A stretch of DNA of 34,482 nucleotides from a virus (IMGVR_UViG_3300050120_000326:1-34482); one strand, 5' to 3'; shown: positions 19,907 to 28,889, counted from the first letter of the stretch. A program made the numbers and translations. Notes: generated by a model from the letters alone, not told the origin.

Positions 19907-21435
19907 GACGACGTGCAGAATTCGAAGTTCTTCCGAATCAAGCCGACTACACCGAATGCGAATGCCTCTTCTGCGCAGCCTACGGCGGCGTCGGATCAGG
20001 AAAGACGTACGGCGCTCAGTGGAAGATGTGGAAGCGGCTTCGCCGGTATCCGCTCGCCGGAAACTACGTCGTGGGCGCCGACTTCGAGCAGCTCCGCGGC
20101 GGCTACTTTTTGGACTTCCGCAGCATGCTCGAAGATCTCCTCAACTGGAAAGAGGGGACGGACTTCAAGTATCGCGACAGCCCGCGTCCCTCCATCATCC
20201 TTACGGATACCGGCGCGCGCATTCGGGCGCTCTCATCCGAACTCGCTGAGCGTATCCGCTCGACGCAGATTCAATCGCTGCACGCCGAGGAGCCGCAGAC
20301 GTGGCACAACGGCGAACAAGTCTGGCAAACGCTGGTCGGGCGTATGCGGCACTCGACGCGATCCGCGCGTGCGTATCCGGACATGCCGATTCAGGCGTGG
20401 CTAACGTTCAACCCCGGCGGGAACCCCGGTGCACCGGTCGGTTCATGGCTGCATCGGCTCATCGAAGAGAAGTGGCGCGCGGCTTCCGCAGTGCGGTGTC
20501 GATCGTGTCGACTGCGCGATCCCGATGGCGTTGGCTATCCTTCTTGGCGATTCGATCTCGAAGATAACTACCTGCTCGAGAACGCTCCGCAGTACGTCCA
20601 GAATCTTCGCGACAATCTGCCGCCCGAAGTGTGGCCGGCGGAAATCCACGGGCACTGGCCCACGGTCGGAGGCGACGTCTACCGCGGCTATCGGCCCGAC
20701 GTTCACGGTGCTCCTGCTCCCGAACACTTGCCGCCGAAGGCGCTCGATCCGTTGCGTCCGATTCTGTGGACCCTCGACTTCAACGTCGGCTGGATGGCGA
20801 GTCTTATCTGCCAAGTCTACGATCAACGCAAGACGGTCATCGATCTGGACACGACGCCGGGGCAACCGCCGAAGCCGCGAGTCGCGTTCGAGCAGCCGGG
20901 CTGGCAAGGTTCGGTGCTCTACGCACTCGACGAGATCTTTCTCCCGAACTCCGGCACGCCGAACGTGCTCGCGGAATTCCTCAATCGGTACGGCGAGTAC
21001 GCCGGCAAGACGCGCGTCGTTCTGTACGGCGATGCGTCCGGCGGCGCGCGATCGCAGACGATGGACGCGCGCGACGCGAACCGGTCGAACTGGGAACTCA
21101 TCATCAACGGATTGCGTGCGGCGGGCTTCACCGTCGAACTGCGGATTCAATCAGCTAACCCGGGCGTCATGGACCGCATCAACGCGGCACGCGCAACGTT
21201 CCTCACCGGCGCCGGCTTCGGCATGCTGATCGACGCGCAGCGCTGCCCGAACCTTATTGCTGACTTTCTCGGCGTGAAGTTCAAGCCGGGCACAAACGAT
21301 CTCGAAAAAGACCTCAAGACCGAGGACGGCCGCAAGCGCACGCATCTCTCCGACGCGTACGGCTACCTCGCATGGTTCGAGCATGAAGCGCGACGCGGAC
21401 AGGCGCCGACGCTCATATCCTTCATGGGACGCTAG
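19903..21435 (+). CDS. Terminase large subunit
   Basis: 510 residues from a GTG overlapping the small-subunit stop. Packaging ATPase: Walker A GGVGSGKT (28-35), Walker B ending in acidic LHAEEP (Glu129/130), motif III-like WLTFNPGG (167-173). RNase H-fold nuclease: Asp292 (TLDFNVG), Asp377 (LYGDASGG) and Asp484 (HLSDAYGYL). All catalytic residues are present and length is normal. It pumps DNA into the prohead through the portal encoded next. Confidence 0.92.
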   Translation: MRRRAEFEVLPNQADYTECECLFCAAYGGVGSGKTYGAQWKMWKRLRRYPLAGNYVVGADFEQLRGGYFLDFRSMLEDLLNWKEGTDFKYRDSPRPSIILTDTGARIRALSSELAERIRSTQIQSLHAEEPQTWHNGEQVWQTLVGRMRHSTRSARAYPDMPIQAWLTFNPGGNPGAPVGSWLHRLIEEKWRAASAVRCRSCRLRDPDGVGYPSWRFDLEDNYLLENAPQYVQNLRDNLPPEVWPAEIHGHWPTVGGDVYRGYRPDVHGAPAPEHLPPKALDPLRPILWTLDFNVGWMASLICQVYDQRKTVIDLDTTPGQPPKPRVAFEQPGWQGSVLYALDEIFLPNSGTPNVLAEFLNRYGEYAGKTRVVLYGDASGGARSQTMDARDANRSNWELIINGLRAAGFTVELRIQSANPGVMDRINAARATFLTGAGFGMLIDAQRCPNLIADFLGVKFKPGTNDLEKDLKTEDGRKRTHLSDAYGYLAWFEHEARRGQAPTLISFMGR

Positions 21436-21446
21436 GAGTTACGGCC

Positions 21447-23105
21447 TTGGGCTTCACCGAGATCAAGGCGACGCTCCGACCGCTCTACCCGGTGGACATC
21501 GGTCGGCGGTACTGCGACATGGACGCGCTCGAACGCGTGTTGCGCGGAACGTTCTACGAGCAGATGAAGCACCCGTTCGATCGCGAGAACAACGGGAACC
21601 GCTACATCCCGCTTCGTGAACGCCGGCCGGCGGTGCAGTACAATCTCGCCCGCATCATCACCGATCAAACGAACGGGTTGCTGTGGGGCGACGAGCAGAC
21701 GCCGTTTCTGCGCTCGTACTGGGGCGATGAGCCGACCGACACCGATCGCGACAACGAGCAGAAGATCGAACGCGTCGTCGAGCATTACATGCTCCCCAGC
21801 GTCGTCGCCTCAGCGTATGAGGAAGGCGTCGTCGGCTCGTGTGCGGTCATCGTGCGCGGGACGCCGTCGGGTGCCTACTTCGACTTGCGCGCCGGTAAGC
21901 TCGGGGCGCCGACGTTCGATCCACGCGACCCGGCAAAGATGCTCACCTACGTCGAGGAGTACCCGATCGCGGGCGCCGACCTCGTCGCGGCCGGCTACGA
22001 CATCCCGGTCGACAAGCGCGGAAAGCGCTGGTGGCTCAAACTCCTGATCGACGCAAAAAAAGAAGATCGCTTCGAGCCGATGCTCGAGGACGACCACGCC
22101 AAGATGACGCGCGCCGCGGCGGAAGGCAAGCCCGCCACGGACGACAAGGGCCGTCCGATCGTATGGAAGATTCGCGAAACGTTCGCCCACAAGTTCGGCG
22201 TCGTCCCGGTGATTTGGGGCCGCAACCTCGACGCACTCGGCAATGTCATCGACGGACCGTGTCTCTTTGGATCGATTCTCGATATTCAAATCGAGATTGA
22301 CTATTTGCTCTCGCAGGTCGGACGCGGCTACCGCTACACGGCGGACCCCATGCTCGCGATCGAGCGCGGCGAGATGGCCGGTACGGTTCTCGGACCAGTC
22401 GGCCAAGGCGGCGCGGAGCAAGATGCAACGCAGCGCGATGTCGCCGGCGCCATCATCAAGTCTCCAACGAACGTCTTAGACCTGCCCGCCGGATCGAAAG
22501 CGCAAATGCTCGAGATCACCGGCAACGGCCTCAAGGCCGCAACGGATCACATCAAGCTCTTGCGTGAGTGGGCGCTCGAAGTGGTCGGCGGCATGAAGTC
22601 CGACGCCGAGTCGACGCGCGGTGCGGAATCCGGCCGCGCGCTCGAGATGCTCTGGCAAGCGCTCTACCTCGTCGCGAAGCGGCAACGCGTCGCGTGGGGT
22701 GACCGCTTCTATCTACCGCTCGTGCGAATGGTGTTGCTCGGGATCTCGGTCGGTGAGATCACGCTTCCGAGTGACATCGAAGCGCCGCCGCCCGACCTCT
22801 CGTTGCATCTCGTGTGGCCGTCGTGGACGACGCCGTCCGGTGCCGATCTGCTTTCGTTTGCGAACGCAGCCGAAGTCCTCGCCGGTGGCAGCGCAAAGAC
22901 GCCGGTGGCGCTCTTGCCGCGTGACGCCGTGACGAAGATCGTCGCGACCAATCTCGGGCAACGCGACGCCGCGGCGCTCATCGCGCAACTCGACGACCAA
23001 AAGAATCAAGATCAAGCCGACGCGCAAGCGCAGGCTGATACCGACGCACAGCGTCAGATCACCGTCGCGAAAGCGACCAAACCTCCGAAGGGCAATGCCG
23101 CGTGA
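21447..23105 (+). CDS. Portal protein (SPP1 Gp6-like)
   Basis: 552 residues from a TTG with AGGAG eight bases upstream. Early region ERVLRGTFYEQMKHPFDREN and NLARIITDQTNGLLWG is typical of Gp6-type portals, which form the 12-fold ring at the vertex. The middle has beta-rich clip/wing segments, and the C-terminal part (LDDQKNQDQADAQAQADTDA) is a Gln/Asp-rich helix. Lies between terminase and scaffold as usual. Confidence 0.85.
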   Translation: MGFTEIKATLRPLYPVDIGRRYCDMDALERVLRGTFYEQMKHPFDRENNGNRYIPLRERRPAVQYNLARIITDQTNGLLWGDEQTPFLRSYWGDEPTDTDRDNEQKIERVVEHYMLPSVVASAYEEGVVGSCAVIVRGTPSGAYFDLRAGKLGAPTFDPRDPAKMLTYVEEYPIAGADLVAAGYDIPVDKRGKRWWLKLLIDAKKEDRFEPMLEDDHAKMTRAAAEGKPATDDKGRPIVWKIRETFAHKFGVVPVIWGRNLDALGNVIDGPCLFGSILDIQIEIDYLLSQVGRGYRYTADPMLAIERGEMAGTVLGPVGQGGAEQDATQRDVAGAIIKSPTNVLDLPAGSKAQMLEITGNGLKAATDHIKLLREWALEVVGGMKSDAESTRGAESGRALEMLWQALYLVAKRQRVAWGDRFYLPLVRMVLLGISVGEITLPSDIEAPPPDLSLHLVWPSWTTPSGADLLSFANAAEVLAGGSAKTPVALLPRDAVTKIVATNLGQRDAAALIAQLDDQKNQDQADAQAQADTDAQRQITVAKATKPPKGNAA

Positions 23106-23701
23106 GTACACAGGACCTCGACCTCGACGAGAAAGAGATCGCCGAAACGGGCGAAGGCGACGCGAAACGCAAGGTCGTCTCGGTCGATTACGCGCGCCGG
23201 CTGCGCCGCGACGGCCAGAACGCTGCGAAAGCGCTCTCCGACACGCAAACGAAGCTCGACGAACTCTCCGCTACCATCAAAAAGCGCGACGAGGACGACG
23301 CGGCCAAAACGAAAACCGAGGCGGAACGTCTCGCGAAGCTCGAGGCCGACATCCTCGCCGAGCGCGCTGCGCGCGAATCCGATAAGAAGGCAGCGGACCT
23401 GCGCGTGCGCCAGTCCGAAGTGAAGGCCGCGGCGGTCAAGGCGAACGCGCATGACGCGGACGCCGTGCTGAAGTTCGTCGATGTCGAGAAGCTCGGCGAT
23501 GACGAAGCGATGAACAAGGCGCTCGACGATCTGAAGAAGTCCTCGCCGTTTCTCTTCAAGTCGGCCGAGGATACGCAGCACCAGCGCAGCGTCACGACGC
23601 CGAGCGGTACGCGCTTGACCGGAAACGACGAGCTCGCGCGCATCGCCGTCGGCGACCCCAAGGACATGAAGGCGTTCCTCGCTTCGAAGGGCGTCCGCTA
23701 A
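23102..23701 (+). CDS. Scaffolding-like protein
   Basis: 199 residues from a GTG overlapping the portal stop. Almost entirely charged, coiled-coil sequence (KLDELSATIKKRDEDDAAKT, ERLAKLEADILAERAARESD) with a Gly/Thr-containing C-terminus and the end DPKDMKAFLASKGVR. This is the profile of tailed-phage scaffolding proteins (DUF4355/Gp20-like), which shape the prohead and leave before packaging. Position between portal and capsid supports it. Confidence 0.8.
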   Translation: MSTQDLDLDEKEIAETGEGDAKRKVVSVDYARRLRRDGQNAAKALSDTQTKLDELSATIKKRDEDDAAKTKTEAERLAKLEADILAERAARESDKKAADLRVRQSEVKAAAVKANAHDADAVLKFVDVEKLGDDEAMNKALDDLKKSSPFLFKSAEDTQHQRSVTTPSGTRLTGNDELARIAVGDPKDMKAFLASKGVR

Positions 23702-23839
23702 CCAAGTTTCTTTGCCGTTTGCTCCATGACGAGCACGGCACACGATCGCGACACGCTGGTTGAGCCAGTGAGCGACCGTTCCCGACACGCCGGTTGAGCC
23801 GGTGAGGGGTTTGCACACCACCTCACATGGAGCACCCGC
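23702..23839 (+). other. Leader with tandem hairpins before the capsid gene
   Basis: Two 24-base direct repeats (23749-23772 and 23783-23806) differ at two positions, and the changes compensate: CTGG-TTGAG-CCAG in one, CCGG-TTGAG-CCGG in the other, so each folds into a hairpin. A third inverted pair, GTGAGG (23802-23807) and CCTCAC (23820-23825), lies just before the GGAG ribosome site. Could stabilise, process or tune the capsid mRNA. No gene is seen here. Confidence 0.6.
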
Positions 23840-25246
23840 ATGGCTATCGACAATTTCCCGCCGATCATCACGCCCTACATCGAACAGCAAGGCTTCCTCG
23901 AAAAAGGATTCGAGACCGCGATGGAACCCGAACTCGCGTATCGCAAGATCGCCGAACGCGTCGACGTCGAAGTCAAGAACGGCGAATCGGTCACGAAGAC
24001 CCGCCCCTCCCTGTTCGCTCTCGGCAACACGGCCGTCAACCCCGCGACGAACACCGGGCTCGACAACGGCCTCTCGAATTCGTTCTACGGATTCGAACAG
24101 TTCACGCTCTCGATCGGCCAGCAAGCGCTCACGACGCAAGTGTCGCTTGAGCAGCAAGAGACGCTCATCGAGAAGCTCTTCCTCCAGAATCAGAAGAACC
24201 TCGCGATTCACGCGGCATCGACGCTCGACCAACTCAACGCCCAGCAGTTGCATTCCGCCTACGACAGCGGCTCCTCGTATAATCCGACCCTGGTGAACTC
24301 CGGCGCCACGTCGATCGAGCTGGACAACATCATCGGGTTCGATACGAACTTCGCGCACGTCACGTACAACAGCGTCGTGTACCCGGTCGGCACGCCGCAG
24401 CCGGTTTCCTCGAGCAATACGCTCAAGGTTAACGTCTACACCTCGGCCGCCGGTAACGCGCTGCTCGGTCAGATCACCGTCACGCTCGCGACGCCGGACG
24501 GCACCAATATCTCGACCGCCTTCGTCAACGGCATCGCCTACGGCGTATCGGGCACCCTCACGTGCACGGCTACGGGCTTCGCGATCCCGGCGAACTCGAC
24601 GTTCGTCGCGGTGGACGGCTCCTACGTGCTGCGTCCGAATGGCAAACTGAATCGCGCGGCGCTCGCGTCGACCGACACGCTCTCGCTCTCGCTCTTCGCG
24701 ATTGCGCGCGCCAAGCTCGCTGCTCGTGCGGTGCCGACACTGCCGAACGGCATGTACGCCTGCATCATCGACCCGAACATCTACTCGCAACTGTTGAACG
24801 ATACGGCGTTCCAGGTCGCGACGCAGGGGACGTATCGGACCGAGCCCTACTTCAAGAAGGGCATCCTCGCGCCGGCTTTCAACCTCGAGTTCGTTTCCTC
24901 GAACATGGTTCCGAGCTACACCATCCCGTCGTCGAACCTCAAGGCTCGTCACGCGATGGTGGTCGGTGCAGATTGCATGATTGAAGGCGACTTCGTCGGT
25001 GCGCGCCATCAAGCCGCGAGCAACAACGCGATGAACGGCCCGACCGTCATTCGCATGTACGACGACATTCAAATGACGCTGCGCGCCGCCATCGATCGCT
25101 TCGGCGACACGGTGACGCAGACGTGGAAGTGGACCGGCGGATTCGTCGCCGGCACCGACATCCTCTCCGACACGACCAAGGTTCCGACCACCGACGGTTG
25201 CCGCTACAAGCGCTGCGTCGAGATCGAAGTCGCATCGGCAATCTAG
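23840..25246 (+). CDS. Major capsid protein
   Basis: 468 residues, GGAG seven bases upstream. Identified by position, abundance-type ribosome site, and fold hints: N-terminal FLEKGFETAMEPELAYRKIA arm, a spine-helix region (VSLEQQETLIEKLFLQNQKN), LPNGMYACIIDPNIYSQLLN (P-domain pattern seen in N4-gp56/HK97-fold coats) and GGFVAGTDILS near the end. Residues about 165-270 (VTYNSVVYPVGTPQPVSSS onward) look like an inserted beta-rich domain. The exact capsid family is uncertain. Confidence 0.8.
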   Translation: MAIDNFPPIITPYIEQQGFLEKGFETAMEPELAYRKIAERVDVEVKNGESVTKTRPSLFALGNTAVNPATNTGLDNGLSNSFYGFEQFTLSIGQQALTTQVSLEQQETLIEKLFLQNQKNLAIHAASTLDQLNAQQLHSAYDSGSSYNPTLVNSGATSIELDNIIGFDTNFAHVTYNSVVYPVGTPQPVSSSNTLKVNVYTSAAGNALLGQITVTLATPDGTNISTAFVNGIAYGVSGTLTCTATGFAIPANSTFVAVDGSYVLRPNGKLNRAALASTDTLSLSLFAIARAKLAARAVPTLPNGMYACIIDPNIYSQLLNDTAFQVATQGTYRTEPYFKKGILAPAFNLEFVSSNMVPSYTIPSSNLKARHAMVVGADCMIEGDFVGARHQAASNNAMNGPTVIRMYDDIQMTLRAAIDRFGDTVTQTWKWTGGFVAGTDILSDTTKVPTTDGCRYKRCVEIEVASAI

Positions 25247-25254
25247 GAACACTG

Positions 25255-25291
25255 GCGCGCTCGTCGGCTACGGCCGGCGGCGCGCTCTTTT
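25255..25291 (+). terminator. Terminator after the capsid gene
   Basis: GCGCGC (25255-25260) pairs with GCGCGC (25280-25285) around an inner GGC/GCC stem, followed by TCTTTTCTT. Likely limits transcription downstream of the highly expressed capsid gene. Confidence 0.65.
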
Positions 25292-25315
25292 CTTGCGCTT
25301 GGAGGCTCAAGGCCC

Positions 25316-25504
25316 ATGTCTGAATCAGAACGTCCACGCAAGAACGACAAGGAGCCGACGACGTACATCGTGCGCCGTAACGCTCACGTCTCGACGCTCA
25401 CCGGCGTGCTCGACTTCAAAGGCGGAACGGAGATCTCCGACGCGCACTTGATCGGACTCGCGAAATTTCATGGGGTCGAACTCGTCCCGATTCCGGTAGC
25501 GTAA
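25316..25504 (+). CDS. Small hypothetical head-region protein
   Basis: 62 residues, GGAGG ten bases upstream. Charged N-terminus (SESERPRKNDKEP), then beta-like TTYIVRRNAHVSTLTGVLDF. Similar small proteins often follow capsid genes. Stop overlaps the next ATG (TAATG). Confidence 0.6.
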   Translation: MSESERPRKNDKEPTTYIVRRNAHVSTLTGVLDFKGGTEISDAHLIGLAKFHGVELVPIPVA

Positions 25505-26298
25505 TGCTCTCGGACGCGCAGAAGAACCGCATCCGCGTTCACATGGGCGTGCCGGTGCTTGGCGTCGAGGACAGCGGGTTCGCGCTCGGCTACCGCTTCA
25601 CGGATGAAGTCGGACTGCTCGAATTCCGCATGAACCGGCTACAACCGTATGAAGAAGTCGGCCTTACCGGCTTACAAATCGGCCAAGTGCAGTTCGTCAT
25701 CCAAGCCGGTCCGCCACTCGTCGGAACGATCGTAACGATGACCGTGACGCCCGCGGCTGCGCCGAGCACGCCCATCGTCGTGCCGTATACCGTGAAGTCG
25801 TCCGACATCGACTTGCCGACGCTCATGCGCTCGCTCTCGAATACGTGGAACATGGCCGGAACGACCTACGTCGCCGCGCCCGGTCCGGCGACCGTCCCAT
25901 CCGTGCCGAGTGGCGTACTGCCGCAGGTGCAAGAATTCACGCTCGCGGCGACGATTGCGGGGAACTTCGCGATCACGTGCGCGGTGAGTGGGACGCCCAA
26001 CTTCTTCCCAGCGATCTCGCTGCAAGGCATGACCGCGGCGCCGAGCTTCACCTCGCTCGAAAGCGGCGTGACGGCCGTCGGCTACATCGCGATTTGCGAT
26101 TATATGGAGTCGGCGGTCGCGCAAACGAGCGACTTGCTCAAATATTCAACCGCTGATGTCGTGCGGTTCAATCCACACGAAGGTCCGCGCCGCGCCGGCC
26201 TTTACGGCTACTGGCGCAAGCGACTTGCTGATATCCTCGGCATCCCGCTCTACCCGGTCGGGCAATATGGTGGCGTTTCTACGGGGCTGACCAACTAG
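25504..26298 (+). CDS. Head-tail connector/neck protein
   Basis: 264 residues. The ends form an adaptor-like shell (LSDAQKNRIRVHMGVPVLGV and LLEFRMNRLQPYEEVGLTGL at the start; DVVRFNPHEGPRRAGLYGYW at the end). The middle (about 72-180; PPLVGTIVTMTV, PIVVPYTVKSSDIDLPTLMR) is an inserted beta-rich domain like those in the tail terminator-like and sheath proteins of this phage. Position after the capsid suggests adaptor of the portal. Confidence 0.6.
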   Translation: MLSDAQKNRIRVHMGVPVLGVEDSGFALGYRFTDEVGLLEFRMNRLQPYEEVGLTGLQIGQVQFVIQAGPPLVGTIVTMTVTPAAAPSTPIVVPYTVKSSDIDLPTLMRSLSNTWNMAGTTYVAAPGPATVPSVPSGVLPQVQEFTLAATIAGNFAITCAVSGTPNFFPAISLQGMTAAPSFTSLESGVTAVGYIAICDYMESAVAQTSDLLKYSTADVVRFNPHEGPRRAGLYGYWRKRLADILGIPLYPVGQYGGVSTGLTN

Positions 26299-26308
26299 GA
26301 GGGCGCGC

Positions 26309-27124
26309 GTGAGTTCACCGTTCATGCCGTCATTCGGTACGCTGGTCGGCATCAATCGTGCGGTGCAAATCGGACGCGGCGTAGCGTCCGCGCTGCTCGG
26401 TCAGACCTACGATATTCGCCGGCTGGACAACGCGACAAACGGGAGCATCTCCAACAACACGCCGATCTATCCATCGTTCCCGGCCAGCATCAAGCGCGTT
26501 GCAAAAACCAAAGCCGAGAACGAGATCTTCAACCTGCTCGCGTTCGAAGCGACGTGCAACAATCTCGATCTAGAGATCGGCGACCTGTGCACGGAGACGG
26601 GATTCGGCGAAGACGGCGGCGTGTTCTACGTGGCGCAGAAACGCCCGCTGCGCGAGACGATCTGGATCCGTGCGGAGTCGGCCATCAACATCACGCGCCC
26701 AATCCCCACCGCCGGTGCGGTCTCTCAGCAACCGACATCGGGATGGCAAGTCGCACCGAGCGGCACGTGGTCCGGCATTGCGAAGAACACCGAAGAAGTT
26801 CTTACGCTCACCAACGGGCTCTACTCGTTCTCAACGGCGCCCGGCGCATCACCCGCGGTCGTGTACGCTGGCCTTCAGCCGCCGAAAACGATGCTCAAGG
26901 AAACACAGAACCCGAAGATTCCCGGCGTCGGAAAGCTCGCAACGCTCCTCGACATCGAGACGTTCGTCATCTATCTTCCGCTTCTGCCGGGCGAGGAAGT
27001 GTCGGAGTACGATCGGATCGCGTTCTCGCAGATCGGCGATCGGTACGAAGTCCACCAAGTCTTCACGACGGCAAAGACCGGTATCGCCGGTTACATCATC
27101 GTGGCTGCAAAGCTCCCGAACTGA
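26309..27124 (+). CDS. Head completion/neck protein
   Basis: 271 residues from a GTG with TAGGAGG upstream. N-terminal GTLVGINRAVQIGRGVASAL, then beta-rich sequence with LGQTYDIRRLDNATNGSISN, LEIGDLCTETGFGED, and FVIYLPLLPGEEVSEYDRI; the last part, DRYEVHQVFTTAKTG, is typical of stopper-type proteins that measure 'IGDRYEV'. Stopper or neck fibre is likely; no strict family call. Confidence 0.6.
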   Translation: MSSPFMPSFGTLVGINRAVQIGRGVASALLGQTYDIRRLDNATNGSISNNTPIYPSFPASIKRVAKTKAENEIFNLLAFEATCNNLDLEIGDLCTETGFGEDGGVFYVAQKRPLRETIWIRAESAINITRPIPTAGAVSQQPTSGWQVAPSGTWSGIAKNTEEVLTLTNGLYSFSTAPGASPAVVYAGLQPPKTMLKETQNPKIPGVGKLATLLDIETFVIYLPLLPGEEVSEYDRIAFSQIGDRYEVHQVFTTAKTGIAGYIIVAAKLPN

Positions 27125-27372
27125 TGCTGTTCGAAGAAGATCCCGCACCACGGCGCGCGCGGACGGATACGCATCGCCGTCAATGGCGTCAACTGCGCGA
27201 ATTCATCGTCGTACGCTATACGGATGACTCTCGCAAGCGCGAGACGCGCTCGGCCCGTCGCCCCATGGTGTGTGACTTTCTCGCTACGAGTTGCGGACGA
27301 CGCAACGGTTTAGTTCGAGCAACGGTCAGCCGAGCGGCCCTAACGGCTGCGCGTTTCCTTATCGACGAGTAG
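27124..27372 (+). CDS. Small basic hypothetical protein
   Basis: 82 residues, start overlapping the previous TGA (TGATG). Very Arg-rich (PRRARTDTHRRQWRQLREF, KRETRSARRPMVCDF). No family recognised. It directly precedes the receiver-domain gene, whose AGGAG lies just past its stop, so the two may be expressed together. Confidence 0.5.
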   Translation: MLFEEDPAPRRARTDTHRRQWRQLREFIVVRYTDDSRKRETRSARRPMVCDFLATSCGRRNGLVRATVSRAALTAARFLIDE

Positions 27373-27382
27373 GAGCATAGCG

Positions 27383-27745
27383 GTGGGCCTCAAGTTCGTG
27401 ATCGCCGACGACGGCTTGATTCAGCGCGACCGCCTGCGCCAGTACCTCATCACCGCAGGGCACGAGGTTGTGGGCGTTGCCGACAACGGCCGCATTGCTG
27501 TGGACCTGTGCCGCCAGTACCACCCGGATGCCGTCATCCTCGACATTGTGATGCCGGTGATGACCGGCGACGCCGCAGCGCTCGTGATCTTCGGCGAAAA
27601 ACTCGCTACGTACGTCTTCGTCGCATCGCTCAGTACGCAGGAAGCCATCGTCGGCAACCTCCGCGCTTTGGGTGCGCGCGTCATCTCCAAGCCGTATCGC
27701 CGGGAGCAGCTCCTCGCGCAAATCCACGTAGCGATGATTCCGTGA
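27383..27745 (+). CDS. Stand-alone CheY-like response-regulator receiver
   Basis: 120 residues, GTG start with AGGAG about eight bases upstream. A complete receiver (REC) domain: acidic pair Asp9-Asp10 (FVIADDG), phospho-acceptor Asp54 (AVILDIVMP), Ser82 (VFVASLS) in the Thr/Ser switch position, and Lys103-Pro (VISKPY), with the alpha/beta order of CheY. The closest pattern I know is the receiver of ANTAR-type regulators, but no output domain follows; the next gene starts within its stop. It lies between neck and tail genes. No histidine kinase is in the window, so a host kinase or a small phosphodonor would have to act. Function in a virion operon is unknown. Confidence 0.88.
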   Translation: MGLKFVIADDGLIQRDRLRQYLITAGHEVVGVADNGRIAVDLCRQYHPDAVILDIVMPVMTGDAAALVIFGEKLATYVFVASLSTQEAIVGNLRALGARVISKPYRREQLLAQIHVAMIP

Positions 27746-28641
27746 AGCCGCGCATTCAGGACGTCATCGAAACGATCATGGCGAACGTCGGCACCGCGCT
27801 CTCGGACGCGGCCGTTCCATCGTTCGGGCAGATCGTTGCGGGCCAGCCAATCGGCACGGCTCTCGTGCAAATCATGGGCCAAGCGACGGAACAAGGGCTC
27901 ATCTCGGTATTTCCACGGCCCGGCACGGCGAAAAACGTCACGCGCTACCCGATCGGTACGCAGATCGTGCTGTCGTCGAATCCGAACGTCCCGCTCATCG
28001 CCACCCTCACGCCAAGCGGCGGGCAGTGGACGATCGCGTTCACCGGATCGGTCGCGGCCGGCATCAACGTCCACACGTTCGTCGGGCCACCGCTCGTCGA
28101 TGCGTTCTTCCAGACGGCGACGGGTGACACGCTCACATCGGTTGCGACCAAGACCGCAGCGGCGATCAACGCGCTCGCCGGAACCGCAGCTGCAACCGCG
28201 TCCACCAACAGCGTCATCGTGACCGGCTCGCCACTGCTCATCTGCAACCTCGGCGAGACGGTGGGGACGATCGCGCGGCTCGTCAGTCGCATCGCTCAAA
28301 CGATGCAGGTCTCGATCTGGGTTCCCGATCCGCACGCAACGCCGCCCGCAATACCCGCGCCGTTGCGGTTTCTCATTGCTGACGCCATCGCGTCGTCGAT
28401 CGGAACGTCGGAAGCACGGTTTCTCGCGCTCTCCGACGGCACGCCGATGGACATCGACTACGCGACGGAGTTCCTGGACGACCAAGCGCAGTCGGATTAC
28501 TCCTTGTACGCCTACCACCTCGCGTTCCGCGTCGAGTACGACGTTCTTCGCTACGTCACCGCGACGACCATCGGCTCGGTCAAGGCGACGATCGCGCAAA
28601 ACACCGCCTCGCCTCTCACCATCTATTCCGGAGGGTCATGA
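27742..28641 (+). CDS. Tail-completion/neck-type virion protein with inserted domain
   Basis: 299 residues from a GTG that overlaps the receiver gene stop. N-terminal helices (IQDVIETIMANVGTALSDAA), a middle inserted module (about 65-170; VLSSNPNVPLIATLTPSGGQ, GDTLTSVATKTAAAINALAG), then a beta-rich end with FRVEYDVLRYVTATTIG. Position before the sheath fits a tail terminator or tail-head joining protein. Confidence 0.6.
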   Translation: MKPRIQDVIETIMANVGTALSDAAVPSFGQIVAGQPIGTALVQIMGQATEQGLISVFPRPGTAKNVTRYPIGTQIVLSSNPNVPLIATLTPSGGQWTIAFTGSVAAGINVHTFVGPPLVDAFFQTATGDTLTSVATKTAAAINALAGTAAATASTNSVIVTGSPLLICNLGETVGTIARLVSRIAQTMQVSIWVPDPHATPPAIPAPLRFLIADAIASSIGTSEARFLALSDGTPMDIDYATEFLDDQAQSDYSLYAYHLAFRVEYDVLRYVTATTIGSVKATIAQNTASPLTIYSGGS

Positions 28642-28889
28642 TGTTTCACCAACACGCGCACGCAGTTCGCGAGGTCTTCGTTTGGCATGGCGTGCGGCTG
28701 CAACGCGGCGCGGTCCTCACCGACGATGACGTGCACGAATTGGAACTGCCGGAGAACGCCGAGTTGCTGCGTCGCTGCACGCGCATTCCGCGGGAAGCCG
28801 TCGTGGCGCCCGAGGCGCCGGCCGTAAAGGCATTCGTGCCGTACGCGGTCCCCGTTTCCGCCGGCGCCGACGCGCCCGTGAAGGAGTAG
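28638..28889 (+). CDS. Small hypothetical tail-region protein
   Basis: 83 residues (ATG at 28638 or 28641), GGAGG upstream. First half VREVFVWHGVRLQRGAVLTD looks like a small beta fold; the Ala/Pro-rich end is flexible. Immediately upstream of the sheath gene. Confidence 0.6.
   Translation: MMFHQHAHAVREVFVWHGVRLQRGAVLTDDDVHELELPENAELLRRCTRIPREAVVAPEAPAVKAFVPYAVPVSAGADAPVKE

Noticed and set aside
23054-25252. A 732-codon open frame on the minus strand opposite the scaffold and capsid genes
   Set aside because: Composition is Arg/Asp/Val-rich without motifs, as produced by reading high-GC genes in the opposite strand, and the plus strand holds clear virion genes here.
27421-28599. A 392-codon minus-strand open frame opposite the receiver and neck genes
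   Set aside because: It is the mirror of two well-supported plus-strand genes; its sequence is Arg/Asp-rich low-information and has no ribosome site.
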